From Planctomycetes bacterium ADurb.Bin069 (GTDB lineage: Bacteria > Planctomycetota > UBA8108 > UBA8890 > UBA8898): a stretch of DNA of 64,000 bases. Shown here piece after piece: positions 1 to 7,808 of this stretch. The stretch's first letter is position 1; each line of letters starts with the position of its first letter. The stretch spans positions 62,001-126,000 of the forward strand of contig MWEK01000011.1 in NCBI GenBank assembly GCA_002070955.1, read 5' to 3'. Made by a program: the position numbers and the translations under genes. The notes beneath the pieces are model-generated. The model saw only the letters and a list, made by a program, of their open reading frames with translations. It was not told the origin of the DNA and did no database searches.

Positions 1-783
1 GAAAAACGTCCGCGCGCCCACGGCGACGGTGTTGTCGTCCTCGTTTCCGGCCTCGTCGCGGGGCCGGATTACGAAGCAGTAGTCGGTCGCCGGCTCCAGG
101 CCTCCGACGACGCACTGAAGCGTTCCAGGGAGTGTGAGCAGGACGGGGCGGTCGTAGCCGATGGCGTCCGCGCTCGGCCCCTGGTACACGGCGTACCTCA
201 GCCGGTGGAAAGGCGAGCCGCCCGCGGGGTCGATCGCCGGGAACCAGGACAGCGCGATGGCCGAGGCGCTCACCGCCTCGGCGCGGTGCTGATAGAAGAA
301 GAAGTACGGCGCGTACGTGTCGGGAATCGCGCCGGTCGTGAAGCGGCTGGTGCAGGGGGCGGTGGAGCGGTCGACATCGAGCCGGGCGCCGTCGGCGGCG
401 GCGATGCAGGGCGAGATCTCGACGCGGTAGCGGCGGCGGGGAAGGGCGAGCGGCGCCTTGGGCGCGAGCCGGTAGCAAGGGCCGGCCGCGATGCCGGGAG
501 GAGCGATGTCGGCGGGGACCTCCGCGCCGCTCTCCTCGTCGATGAGCCTGAAAGTCAGCCCGGAAACGGCGCCGGCTGCCGGCGCGCGGGAGAAACAGGC
601 CGTGACGACGGCGTTGGACGGGACATCGAGCGCGCCGTCCGGCGGTGCGACGGACACGAGGTAGAAGGGGGGCGCGGAGGGCTCGGCGGCCCCGGCGCCG
701 CCGCCGCGGTATACGGATTTGTCGCACCCCGCGGCGAGGGCGCACAAGACCGCGCATGTTATCGGCAACCCGGCACGGCGCAT
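1..783 (-). CDS. Secreted lipoprotein with Ig-like and FN3-like domains (3' end outside window)
   Basis: The minus strand is open from an ATG at 783 through the first base of the window (261 codons, no stop), so the C-terminus is missing. The N-terminus is a lipoprotein signal: two Arg, a hydrophobic stretch, then LAAGC with the lipidated Cys at residue 20. Residues about 40-130 look like a bacterial Ig-like domain of the SbsA/Big_5 kind (LVSVAPPDGALDVPSNAVV, ending in FTTGAIPDT). Residues about 150-261 look like a fibronectin type III domain (SASAIALSWFPA, then GLEPATDYCFVIRPRDEAGN). Proteins of this design are exported and act as cell-surface or outer-membrane binding or structural modules; the ligand is unknown. 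It is divergent from the barrel gene at 920, with an AT-richer patch (841-865) between them. The ATG was chosen because the signal peptide begins there. Confidence 0.8.
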   Translation of the reverse strand, partial: MRRAGLPITCAVLCALAAGCDKSVYRGGGAGAAEPSAPPFYLVSVAPPDGALDVPSNAVVTACFSRAPAAGAVSGLTFRLIDEESGAEVPADIAPPGIAAGPCYRLAPKAPLALPRRRYRVEISPCIAAADGARLDVDRSTAPCTSRFTTGAIPDTYAPYFFFYQHRAEAVSASAIALSWFPAIDPAGGSPFHRLRYAVYQGPSADAIGYDRPVLLTLPGTLQCVVGGLEPATDYCFVIRPRDEAGNEDDNTVAVGARTFF

Positions 784-919
784 GCGATCCTCGTCCTTCG
801 CAGCGTTCCCGTCATTCGTGGCCGATTCCGGCCTTCGCACTTAAGATGGTTCTATGATAACACAAGTGCGGCGTCGGGATGCACGATATTGAACCAGGTA
901 GGCAGTCAAGGGGAGGTAA

Positions 920-2332
920 GTGCGCGCCTTAACGGCACTAGAGCGAGGATGCCGCGGGCGTCGGCCGCGCCGTGCGGCCCCCGGTCGCGGATCGTCATCG
1001 AGGCCGGCTCGGGCCGCGGCGTTGGCGCTGTGCGCCGCCGCCGCGGGCGCCGCTCCCGGTGCAGACCCGGCGGACTGGTACTTGCGCGGTCTGGCGGAGA
1101 TGCGTTTCTCATGGCGAGCCGACGGCGGGCAGCACGATTCCGACCTGCGCGAACGCTTCTGGATCTCCTTCGGCGAGGGGGGCAAAGGCCGTGTCTCGGG
1201 GTACGCCGCGGGCTTTCTGACCCACGACCTGGACGGCACGGCGTACGGCGATCGTTTCGGCGGGCTGGCCGACGCGCGGGGCCGGACGTACGGGCAGCTC
1301 AGCGCGGCGTACATCGACCTGCGGCCCGAGAGCGGGCCGCTGGACGCGGCGCGCGTGGGCCGGCAGTGGTTCGAGGAGGTGCCGGAGCTGGTCCGCGTGG
1401 ACGGCGTGCGGTTGGAAAGCGCCGCCCTGACGGCGGGCCTGGACACGCGGATGATTCTGTTCGCGGGCATCCCCGATCACCTGTACGAATCATCGCGCCG
1501 CGGAGACCGCGTGTACGGCGGCGGCCTCACGGCGCGGCCGTGGCGCGACGCGCGGCTCGCGGCGGTGTTCGCGCGCATCCACGACACGTATCAGAGCAGG
1601 TACGTCGGCGCCGGCGAGCGCGTCTCGCGCCGCGACGACTGCCTGCGGTTCTCCTACCGGCAGCTTCTCCTCGACCGGCGTTTCCTGTGGTGGAGCGAAT
1701 ACGCGCTGTTGGAGAACGAGCCGCGCGAGCTCAGGCTGCGCGCCTCCTACGATCTGCCGTCGGGGAAGACCTCGGTGAGCGGCCACTTCACCTGGGTTTT
1801 CTCGCGGCTGGATGCGCTGTCCACGGAGTGCGACCCCTACTACTCGGTGCTCCGCAGCCTGTATCCTTATCGGGAGGCGGGCGTGCTCGTGCGCCACGAC
1901 TGCGCCGACTGGCTCGATGTGGGCGGCGGCGTCAGCGTGCGCCGGCTCGTCAACGGCGGCCGGGTCGGCCCGTACAATCACGAGTTCGAGCGCTACTACG
2001 TGACGGCGGCCCTGCGGGAGCTTCCCTTGCCGACATCCGAGTTCGTGGCCACGGCCAATTGCTACGACACCGGCAGCGATCGCACCTGGGCCGTCGAGGG
2101 GAGCTACGCCCAGCGGCTCGGCGCCTCTCTGCGCTGCGAGATCGGCAGCGGTTACTCCCTCTGGAAGGAAGATCGCTACGACCATCGGGAGCGGGCCGAC
2201 GTGCGGACCTTTTTCCTGCGGGCGGCGTACGCCGTCGCGAAGGCGGCGACGCTCGAGGCGGAGTACATGTTGCAGAGGGATGAGGAGGGCACGACGCACC
2301 GCGTGGAGGCGGGCGTCAAGGTGAGGTTCTGA
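920..2332 (+). CDS. Outer-membrane beta-barrel protein, partner of the adjacent multiheme cytochrome
   Basis: This 470-residue protein has an Arg-rich N-terminus followed by a short Ala-rich hydrophobic segment (AAALALCAAAAG) that fits an export signal. The rest is alternating beta-strand sequence rich in Tyr, Arg and Gly, and it ends in GVKVRF with a terminal Phe, the usual BAM-recognised end of outer-membrane barrels. The start is GTG at 920, preceded by GGGGAGG at 910-916. Its stop lies 5 bp before the 13-heme cytochrome lipoprotein, so the two are almost certainly co-transcribed. A barrel plus a multiheme cytochrome is the genetic layout of porin-cytochrome electron conduits (MtrAB-like or the Geobacter Omb/Oma type). 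The barrel is shorter than MtrB and I see no MtrB-type N-terminal CxxC. An unrelated porin or assembly-companion role is possible. Confidence 0.75.
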   Translation: MRALTALERGCRGRRPRRAAPGRGSSSRPARAAALALCAAAAGAAPGADPADWYLRGLAEMRFSWRADGGQHDSDLRERFWISFGEGGKGRVSGYAAGFLTHDLDGTAYGDRFGGLADARGRTYGQLSAAYIDLRPESGPLDAARVGRQWFEEVPELVRVDGVRLESAALTAGLDTRMILFAGIPDHLYESSRRGDRVYGGGLTARPWRDARLAAVFARIHDTYQSRYVGAGERVSRRDDCLRFSYRQLLLDRRFLWWSEYALLENEPRELRLRASYDLPSGKTSVSGHFTWVFSRLDALSTECDPYYSVLRSLYPYREAGVLVRHDCADWLDVGGGVSVRRLVNGGRVGPYNHEFERYYVTAALRELPLPTSEFVATANCYDTGSDRTWAVEGSYAQRLGASLRCEIGSGYSLWKEDRYDHRERADVRTFFLRAAYAVAKAATLEAEYMLQRDEEGTTHRVEAGVKVRF

Positions 2333-2337
2333 GAATC

Positions 2338-3330
2338 GTGACGGGACGCGCGCGAAAGCTTTTGCTCCGGCTCGGCGCCCTCGGCGCGTGCGCGGCGGCG
2401 GGCTGCAGCCTCCTTTTCACGGGCGTGATCAGGGAGAAGGTCAGCGCCTTCCCGCACGCGCGCCACGTCGAGGGGGAACGGCTTGCCTGCCGCGAGTGCC
2501 ACGCGGGCGCGGCGGGTTCCGAGCTCGAGCCGCGCCCCGGCGTATGCGCGGATTGCCACGACGAAGAGGTGCTCGGGCGGTTCTTCGGGCCGGAGGGCGC
2601 GCGCCTGGCGCGCGCCGGGGCGCAGGGGCCGGAGATTGTCTTCGATCACGCCGCGCACGCGGCGCGGAGCGAGTGCATGGCGTGCCACGCCGACGTCGCC
2701 GCCTCCGACGCGCTGTACGCCGGTTCCGGCATGCGCATGGACGCCTGCGTTGCGTGTCATGCCGAGGCGGGCCCGGCGGAGCGCGACTGCGCGGCCTGTC
2801 ACCGCGAGATCCGGCCGGACGCGCGGCCCGCGACGCACACGCGGGCCTGGCTGGAGAGGCACGGCGGGCGCGCCGATGCCGGCGGCCGCACCGCCGACCG
2901 CTGCGACCTGTGCCACGAGTCCGGCTCCTGCCAGGCGTGCCACTCGACCGTGCGGCCGCGCACCCATACGCCCGCTTGGCGCGATTTCGGCCACGGCCTG
3001 GCCGCCGGAATCAAGCGTGAGCAGTGCGCCGTGTGCCACACGCGGGATCAATGCGATGGCTGCCATGCCGTCACCGCCCCGCGCGACCACCGCGGCGGGT
3101 TCACTTCCTCCGACGCGCATTGCCTGCGCTGCCACCTCCCGTTCCGCCGGGATGATCGCTGCGGCGTGTGCCACCTGAGCCTGCCCGCGCACCCGTCCGG
3201 GGCAGCGATGCCCGCCGATGCGACTCACCAGACGGCGGGCGCCCGCGAATGCCGGGCCTGCCATGGGGGAGGGCCGGAGCGGATGCGGCATCCGGACAGC
3301 GGCGTCGATTGCCGCCATTGCCATTTCTGA
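2338..3330 (+). CDS. 13-heme c-type cytochrome lipoprotein
   Basis: The 330-residue product carries thirteen CxxCH haem-binding motifs (in order CRECH, CADCH, CMACH, CVACH, CAACH, CDLCH, CQACH, CAVCH, CDGCH, CLRCH, CGVCH, CRACH, CRHCH), about one haem per 25 residues, plus many extra His that could be distal ligands. The N-terminus is a lipoprotein signal with AAAGC at about residues 19-23. It should therefore be exported, haem-loaded in the periplasm and anchored in a membrane by lipid. Expected role: long-range electron transfer, probably with the barrel encoded 5 bp upstream. The start is GTG at 2338 just after the barrel stop; its Shine-Dalgarno is weak, which fits coupled translation. 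The last haem motif abuts the C-terminus. No haem-lyase, quinol oxidase or reductase gene is nearby, so donor and acceptor are unknown. Confidence 0.9.
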   Translation: MTGRARKLLLRLGALGACAAAGCSLLFTGVIREKVSAFPHARHVEGERLACRECHAGAAGSELEPRPGVCADCHDEEVLGRFFGPEGARLARAGAQGPEIVFDHAAHAARSECMACHADVAASDALYAGSGMRMDACVACHAEAGPAERDCAACHREIRPDARPATHTRAWLERHGGRADAGGRTADRCDLCHESGSCQACHSTVRPRTHTPAWRDFGHGLAAGIKREQCAVCHTRDQCDGCHAVTAPRDHRGGFTSSDAHCLRCHLPFRRDDRCGVCHLSLPAHPSGAAMPADATHQTAGARECRACHGGGPERMRHPDSGVDCRHCHF

Positions 3331-3356
3331 AGCGCCGCGGCGGCGGGCCGCGGCAA

Positions 3357-3399
3357 GGCGCGGGCCGCGGCGGGGCGCGGGCCGCGGCGGGGCGCGGCC
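3357..3399. repeat. 17-bp GC-only tandem repeat
   Basis: The unit GGCGCGGGCCGCGGCGG occurs at 3357-3373 and 3374-3390, followed by a partial third copy. It lies between the cytochrome gene and the next promoter. The G/C palindromic content could form strong hairpins and may act as a transcription barrier, but there is no T-run. Confidence 0.7.
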
Positions 3400-3416
3400 G
3401 GGCGCTCGGCGTGTTC

Positions 3417-3445
3417 TTCTCAAAACGGCGCTTCGACTCTACAAT
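3417..3445 (+). promoter_or_regulatory. Putative sigma-70-type promoter of the LTD-dockerin gene
   Basis: TTCTCA (3417-3422), a 17-bp spacer and TACAAT (3440-3445). It lies 85 bp upstream of the GTG start at 3530 and directly after the GC tandem repeat. Confidence 0.5.
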
Positions 3446-3529
3446 TGAGGGAAGAAGCAATCGCGGCCGCCCGGCAAGCGCGCGTGGCGCGGAGCGTCTT
3501 GCGGCGGCGGCGCGTAGAGGAGGAGTAAC

Positions 3530-5443
3530 GTGCGCGCCTTTTATGCAACCGTCTTGCTCTGCGCCGGCGTCCTCTGCCGAGGCGCGGACGATCCCGTGTT
3601 CGCGCTCAAGATCAACGAGATCATGGCTTGGAACCGGGATTTTCGCTTTCCGGGTCCGCCCGGCTCGACGGCGCCCGGGACTCCCGACCTGGTGGAGATC
3701 TACAACCCGACGGACGCCGTGGTCCTGCTCTACAACCTGTATTTGACCGACGGCGACCCCGCCGCGGCGGGCACGAATTTTTGGCGGTTCCCCCCGGGCG
3801 CGTGGATCGCGGGCCGCGGCTACTACACGGTCCTGTGCGATGGCGCGGTCGTGGCGGGGGAGGCCCGCGCCAGCTTCCGCCTCGAGCAGAACGGCGAGGC
3901 CGTGTACCTCCTCGCCCGCGACAAGGTGACCGTGATCGATGCGATCATGTTCGGCTGCCAGACGCCGAACGTCTCCCTCGCGCGCGTGCCCGACGGCGGC
4001 GACACCATCGTGAAGACGGCGTCGCCGACCTTCTGCTGGGGCGGCGTGTGCACTTGCGACGGGTACGATGCCGACGGCGACGGCGCGCCCGACCGGCAGT
4101 GGTGCGGCGCGAACGAACGGGCCAATATCGCCGACGACGTCTATCCCCCGGATGTCGACATCGAATCCTATGCCCCGATCATGCCCGCCGGCGATGCGCC
4201 GGTCACGGTGACCGCGCGCGTCGCGTGTGCCGACACGCCGGCCGACAAGGTCGAGCTCTACTTTCGTTATCAGGGCGATACCGAGCCGCAGCCCGTGATC
4301 CCCATGTACGACGATGGCGCCCACGGCGACGGCGCGGCCGGCGACGGGCTGTGGGCCGCCACGATTCCGGCGCAGGGCGAGCGCGGGGTGGAGTTCCGCG
4401 TCATCGCCTACCGCGGCGCGGCGGTGGACATCGAGCCTGACAAGCGGTGGATTCCGTACATGTCCGGACGGACGGCCGCGCCGCCGCTGGTTATCACCGA
4501 GATCCTGCCCAAGAACCGCGCCACCCTGGCCAACTCCAACGGCGACTTCGAAGACTGGGTCGAGGTTCGCAACGCCTCCGGCGCGGACGTCGCCCTCGAC
4601 GGATACTACCTGACCGACAATTACCGGCGGCCCCACAAATGGGCCTTTCCGCCGGGGCTCGTTCTGGGGGCGGGCGCGCGCCTGCTCGTGTGGTGCGACG
4701 AGGATGAGGCCGCTCCGGGCGTCGAGGAACTGCATGCTTCCTTCCGGATCAGCGCCGATCACGAGGAGATCTTCCTGGCCGACCGCGGCGGGCTTTTCAA
4801 CGGCTTTTTCTTCAGCGGCGAGATCGCGGATGTCTCCCTCGGCCTGGTGGGCGACAGCGGGCCGCTGGCCCGCTTCCTGAAGCCCACGCCCGGCGCGGCC
4901 AACCAGTCCGGCCCGGCGCCCGTGATCGCCGCGATCGAGCCGCGCACGGCCGCGGCCGGCGCGGCGGTGAGATTCGTCGTCACGGGGGATGGACTGGATG
5001 CGGTGACCGCCGTTTTCGTCGGCGGCGCCGAGACGGCCTTCGCCCTGGGCGACGAAGGCGAGCTCCGGTTCACGGCGCCGCCCTGCACGGCGGACACGCT
5101 CGTTCCCGTTATCGTGGCGGCGGGCGAGATCTGCGACCGGATCCATTACGTCTGCCAGGCGGGGGTCGAGGGCGTTTTCGTGCGGGGCGACGCCAACAAC
5201 GATGGCGTGCTGAACGTCTCGGACGCCGTGACGATCCTCGGCCATCTGTTCAGCGGCCGGATCGTTCCGAACTGTCACGACCGGCTGGACGTCAACGACG
5301 ACGGCAAAATAAACGTCGCCGACACGATCACGCTTCTGGCGTACCTCTTCGCCGGGGGGCCGCCGCCGCCGCCGCCCTTCCCGGACCCGGGGGTCGATCC
5401 GACGCCGGATGACCTGGAACCCTGTCCGCTGAGCGCGTCTTAG
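3530..5443 (+). CDS. Secreted protein with two lamin-tail domains, IPT/TIG domain and dockerin-like C-terminus
   Basis: The 637-residue protein starts at GTG 3530 behind AGAGGAGGAG (3516-3525). It has a signal peptide (FYATVLLCAGVLCRG), a first lamin-tail domain at about residues 25-150 (INEIMAWN, DLVEIYNPTDAVVLLYNLYL), a short module with PMYDDGAHGDGAAGDGLW near residue 260, a second lamin-tail domain at about 320-450 (LVITEILPKN, GDFEDWVEVRNASG), an IPT/TIG-like Ig domain at about 460-540, and two Ca-binding EF-hand/dockerin-like repeats (RGDANNDGVLNVSDAV and DVNDDGKINVADTI). It ends with a Pro-rich stretch and DPTP. Such proteins are exported to the cell surface or medium. The C-terminal module recurs in two other proteins of this window (starts 46878 and 50234) and may be a sorting or anchoring signal. 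Substrate unknown. Confidence 0.85.
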   Translation: MRAFYATVLLCAGVLCRGADDPVFALKINEIMAWNRDFRFPGPPGSTAPGTPDLVEIYNPTDAVVLLYNLYLTDGDPAAAGTNFWRFPPGAWIAGRGYYTVLCDGAVVAGEARASFRLEQNGEAVYLLARDKVTVIDAIMFGCQTPNVSLARVPDGGDTIVKTASPTFCWGGVCTCDGYDADGDGAPDRQWCGANERANIADDVYPPDVDIESYAPIMPAGDAPVTVTARVACADTPADKVELYFRYQGDTEPQPVIPMYDDGAHGDGAAGDGLWAATIPAQGERGVEFRVIAYRGAAVDIEPDKRWIPYMSGRTAAPPLVITEILPKNRATLANSNGDFEDWVEVRNASGADVALDGYYLTDNYRRPHKWAFPPGLVLGAGARLLVWCDEDEAAPGVEELHASFRISADHEEIFLADRGGLFNGFFFSGEIADVSLGLVGDSGPLARFLKPTPGAANQSGPAPVIAAIEPRTAAAGAAVRFVVTGDGLDAVTAVFVGGAETAFALGDEGELRFTAPPCTADTLVPVIVAAGEICDRIHYVCQAGVEGVFVRGDANNDGVLNVSDAVTILGHLFSGRIVPNCHDRLDVNDDGKINVADTITLLAYLFAGGPPPPPPFPDPGVDPTPDDLEPCPLSAS

Positions 5444-5541
5444 CTCCGGCGCCGATTTTCGCGCGGCCTTCGCGCCCCTCTTCCCCCCCGGGCCCGCGTC
5501 ACGTATGATAGGAAGGATTTTTTCCGAAGCGAGGTGACGCA

Positions 5542-7695
5542 ATGGCGGATCCGGTTCTTGCGAAGGTCCATGCGGCGCTCGTCAAGGGGGACACGGACGC
5601 GGTCGAGCTTCTCTTCCTGGAGGCGCTCGAGAAGACGCCGGAGAAGTTCGAGCAGTTGCGCGCCATCGCGCGCGCGTGCGCCGGCCACGGGGAGGTCGAA
5701 AAGGCCGCGGAGTTCCTCGCGCAGCTTCTGGAGTCCGCCAAGCAGAGGGGCCCGGACGAGCACGTCGCTCTCCTGCGGGAGATTTGCGTCTGCGTGCCGC
5801 ACAAGGAGCGCTGGCGCCGCCAATTCATCGCCGCGTTTCAGGAGTGCTACGCGGGCGAGGAGCGGGCGCTGGCGTTTCTGAAGGCCTCGGAGGTGCAGAC
5901 GAGCCGCCGCCTCGAGGAGGCGTTCGCGAAGCTCGACACCCTGCTCCACCTGCGGGAGGGGGGGTACGTGCAGCACCCCGGCGGCTGGGGCACGGGCAAG
6001 ATCCGGGAGGTCGCCCCCGGCGCGGGCTACATGATCGTCGACCTGCAGGAGAAGCGCGGCCACCGCGTCGCCATCAGCGCCGCGGCGAGCATCTTCAAGG
6101 CGCTGCCCGACGAACACTTCCTGGCGTACATGTTCGATCGCGCGGAGGCGCTCGCCAAGAAGGCGGAGGAGGAGCCGCTGGAGGTGGCGAAGATCCTGGT
6201 GCGGAGTTTCGGGGGGCCTCTCAGCGTCGGCGCCCTCAGGGAAAAACTCGTGCCGAGGCTGGTGCCCGCCGAGAAGTGGTCATCGTGGTGGAGCCGGGTC
6301 AAGGCCGCGGCGAAGCTCGATCCGTGCGTGCGCGTCGCGACGGGCGCCAAGCCGTCCATCGAGATTCTCGACGCCCCGGCGACGGAAGCGGATGTCGCCG
6401 ACGAGATCCTGCAGGCTTTCGCCAAGGGGGGGCCGAAGCAGCGCGCGGCCGCGGTCAGGCAGTGCCGGGCGTTGCGGGACGAGGGCGGCCGGACGCGCAT
6501 GCTGGAGGCCATCGGAAAGCTCGCGGGGGGACCCGCGGTGGAGCTGGAGGCGCTGCTCCTGCGCCACGTGCTCGGGGATGCGGCGCCGGGCTCCATCGCT
6601 CAGTTCCTGTGCGGCCGGGAGGACGGCCCGGAGCTGGTTCGCGGCCTGGCGGTGACGGATTTCGCCCGCACCGCGATCAAGGCCGTCGCCGGAACGACCG
6701 ACTTCGACGGCTTGCTGCCCTACTTCCTGCGGGCCGACATGGCTTGCATGGGGGAAGCGGCGCGGCTCTGCCGCGGAAAGAGCGAGGAGCGCTTCCTGGA
6801 GGTGCTACAGGAAGTCGCGGCGCATCCGCGGCACCATGTCTGGCCTTTCTTCTGGCTGTACACCGAGCGCCTCGATCCCCAGTGGGAGGCTTTCCTGGCG
6901 CCCTTCCCCGTGCACGAGGTGTTGATGCGCCTCCTGGGGTTGCTCGATTTCATCGCCCGCGCGGAATATCGCGATCAGGAACGCGAGCATCTGGCCTACG
7001 GACGCAGCCTCTTCGGCAAGGAGAAGTACAAGACCTTCAGGGCGATGCTGGGCGTGGTGCCCAGGGACGCGCTCCACGACCTGTACGCTCAAATTCAGGC
7101 CAACCGCGCCATCAAGGAGAACACGCGGGCGCTCATGTGCGAGCACATCGCGACCGTCGCGCCCGAGGCGCTGCGGCTCGAGCGGGAGCCCGTCGCCGGA
7201 GCCCGCGTCGACGACGCGATCATCTACGCGACCCCCGCCGGGCTGAAGCGGCGGCAGGACGAGTTCCAGCAGCTCGTCCACGTGGATCTGGCCAAGACCT
7301 TCGTCGAGATCGGCAAGGCGCAGGAGTTCGGCGACTTGGCGGAGAACGCCGAGTGGACCGCGGCCGTCGAGAAACGCGACCGGCAGACGCGGCGCGCCAG
7401 CGAGATCGAGGCCGACTTGCGGAAGGCGCACCTGATAACGCCGGAGATGTACCAGGAAGGGCGCGTCTCGCTGGGGTGCGAGGTGACGGCGAGGGATTTG
7501 GCCGATAACCGGCTTTACACCTGGCGCCTGCTCGGGCCGTGGGACGGCGATCTGCGCGAGGGCGTCCTGAGCTACCTGTCGCCCGTCGGCCGGCACCTCC
7601 TCGGCCACGAAGTGGGCGACGTCGTCACGGTGCCGCTGCCGTCGGGGCAAGCGGTCTACGAGATCATGGCGATCACGCGCGCCCCGCAGGATTAG
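5542..7695 (+). CDS. greA: Transcript cleavage factor GreA with long N-terminal extension
   Basis: The 717-residue protein ends in a complete GreA of about 156 residues (562-717). It has the N-terminal coiled coil with the acidic tip in GDLAENAEW (about 597-605), matching the GDLKENAEY motif that places catalytic acidic residues in the RNA polymerase secondary channel, and the FKBP-like C-terminal domain (GHEVGDVVTVPLPSGQ). GreA rescues backtracked polymerase by stimulating RNA cleavage. The first 560 residues are helical, with TPR-like pieces early on and a Tudor-like beta segment near 130-175 (GGYVQHPGGWGTGKIREVAPG). I recall the chlamydial GreA being a single protein of nearly this length, so this is a PVC-type architecture and not a recent fusion. 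The ATG is placed by GAAGCGAGGTGACGC just upstream. A TATGAT -10-like box lies at 5504-5509. Confidence 0.9.
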   Translation: MADPVLAKVHAALVKGDTDAVELLFLEALEKTPEKFEQLRAIARACAGHGEVEKAAEFLAQLLESAKQRGPDEHVALLREICVCVPHKERWRRQFIAAFQECYAGEERALAFLKASEVQTSRRLEEAFAKLDTLLHLREGGYVQHPGGWGTGKIREVAPGAGYMIVDLQEKRGHRVAISAAASIFKALPDEHFLAYMFDRAEALAKKAEEEPLEVAKILVRSFGGPLSVGALREKLVPRLVPAEKWSSWWSRVKAAAKLDPCVRVATGAKPSIEILDAPATEADVADEILQAFAKGGPKQRAAAVRQCRALRDEGGRTRMLEAIGKLAGGPAVELEALLLRHVLGDAAPGSIAQFLCGREDGPELVRGLAVTDFARTAIKAVAGTTDFDGLLPYFLRADMACMGEAARLCRGKSEERFLEVLQEVAAHPRHHVWPFFWLYTERLDPQWEAFLAPFPVHEVLMRLLGLLDFIARAEYRDQEREHLAYGRSLFGKEKYKTFRAMLGVVPRDALHDLYAQIQANRAIKENTRALMCEHIATVAPEALRLEREPVAGARVDDAIIYATPAGLKRRQDEFQQLVHVDLAKTFVEIGKAQEFGDLAENAEWTAAVEKRDRQTRRASEIEADLRKAHLITPEMYQEGRVSLGCEVTARDLADNRLYTWRLLGPWDGDLREGVLSYLSPVGRHLLGHEVGDVVTVPLPSGQAVYEIMAITRAPQD

Positions 7696-7808
7696 CGGCC
7701 CGCCGGCGGCGCCCAGCGCCTGCGCCCGCGCTGTTGCACGGGCGCCCCTCCGGTTAGAATGAATAAGAGCGCGCCGTGGTCGCGGCGCCGGCTTCGTAGG
7801 AGGAAACT

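Noticed and set aside
205..2283. A 692-codon plus-strand frame over the Ig/FN3 lipoprotein and the barrel
   Set aside because: It crosses a divergent promoter region and lies antisense to one gene and out of frame with the other. No domain is visible.
915..3540. The identical GTGCGCGCCTT at the starts of the genes at 920 and 3530
   Set aside because: Only 11 bases match, and the proteins diverge at once. Probably chance plus shared codon use in basic signal-peptide starts.
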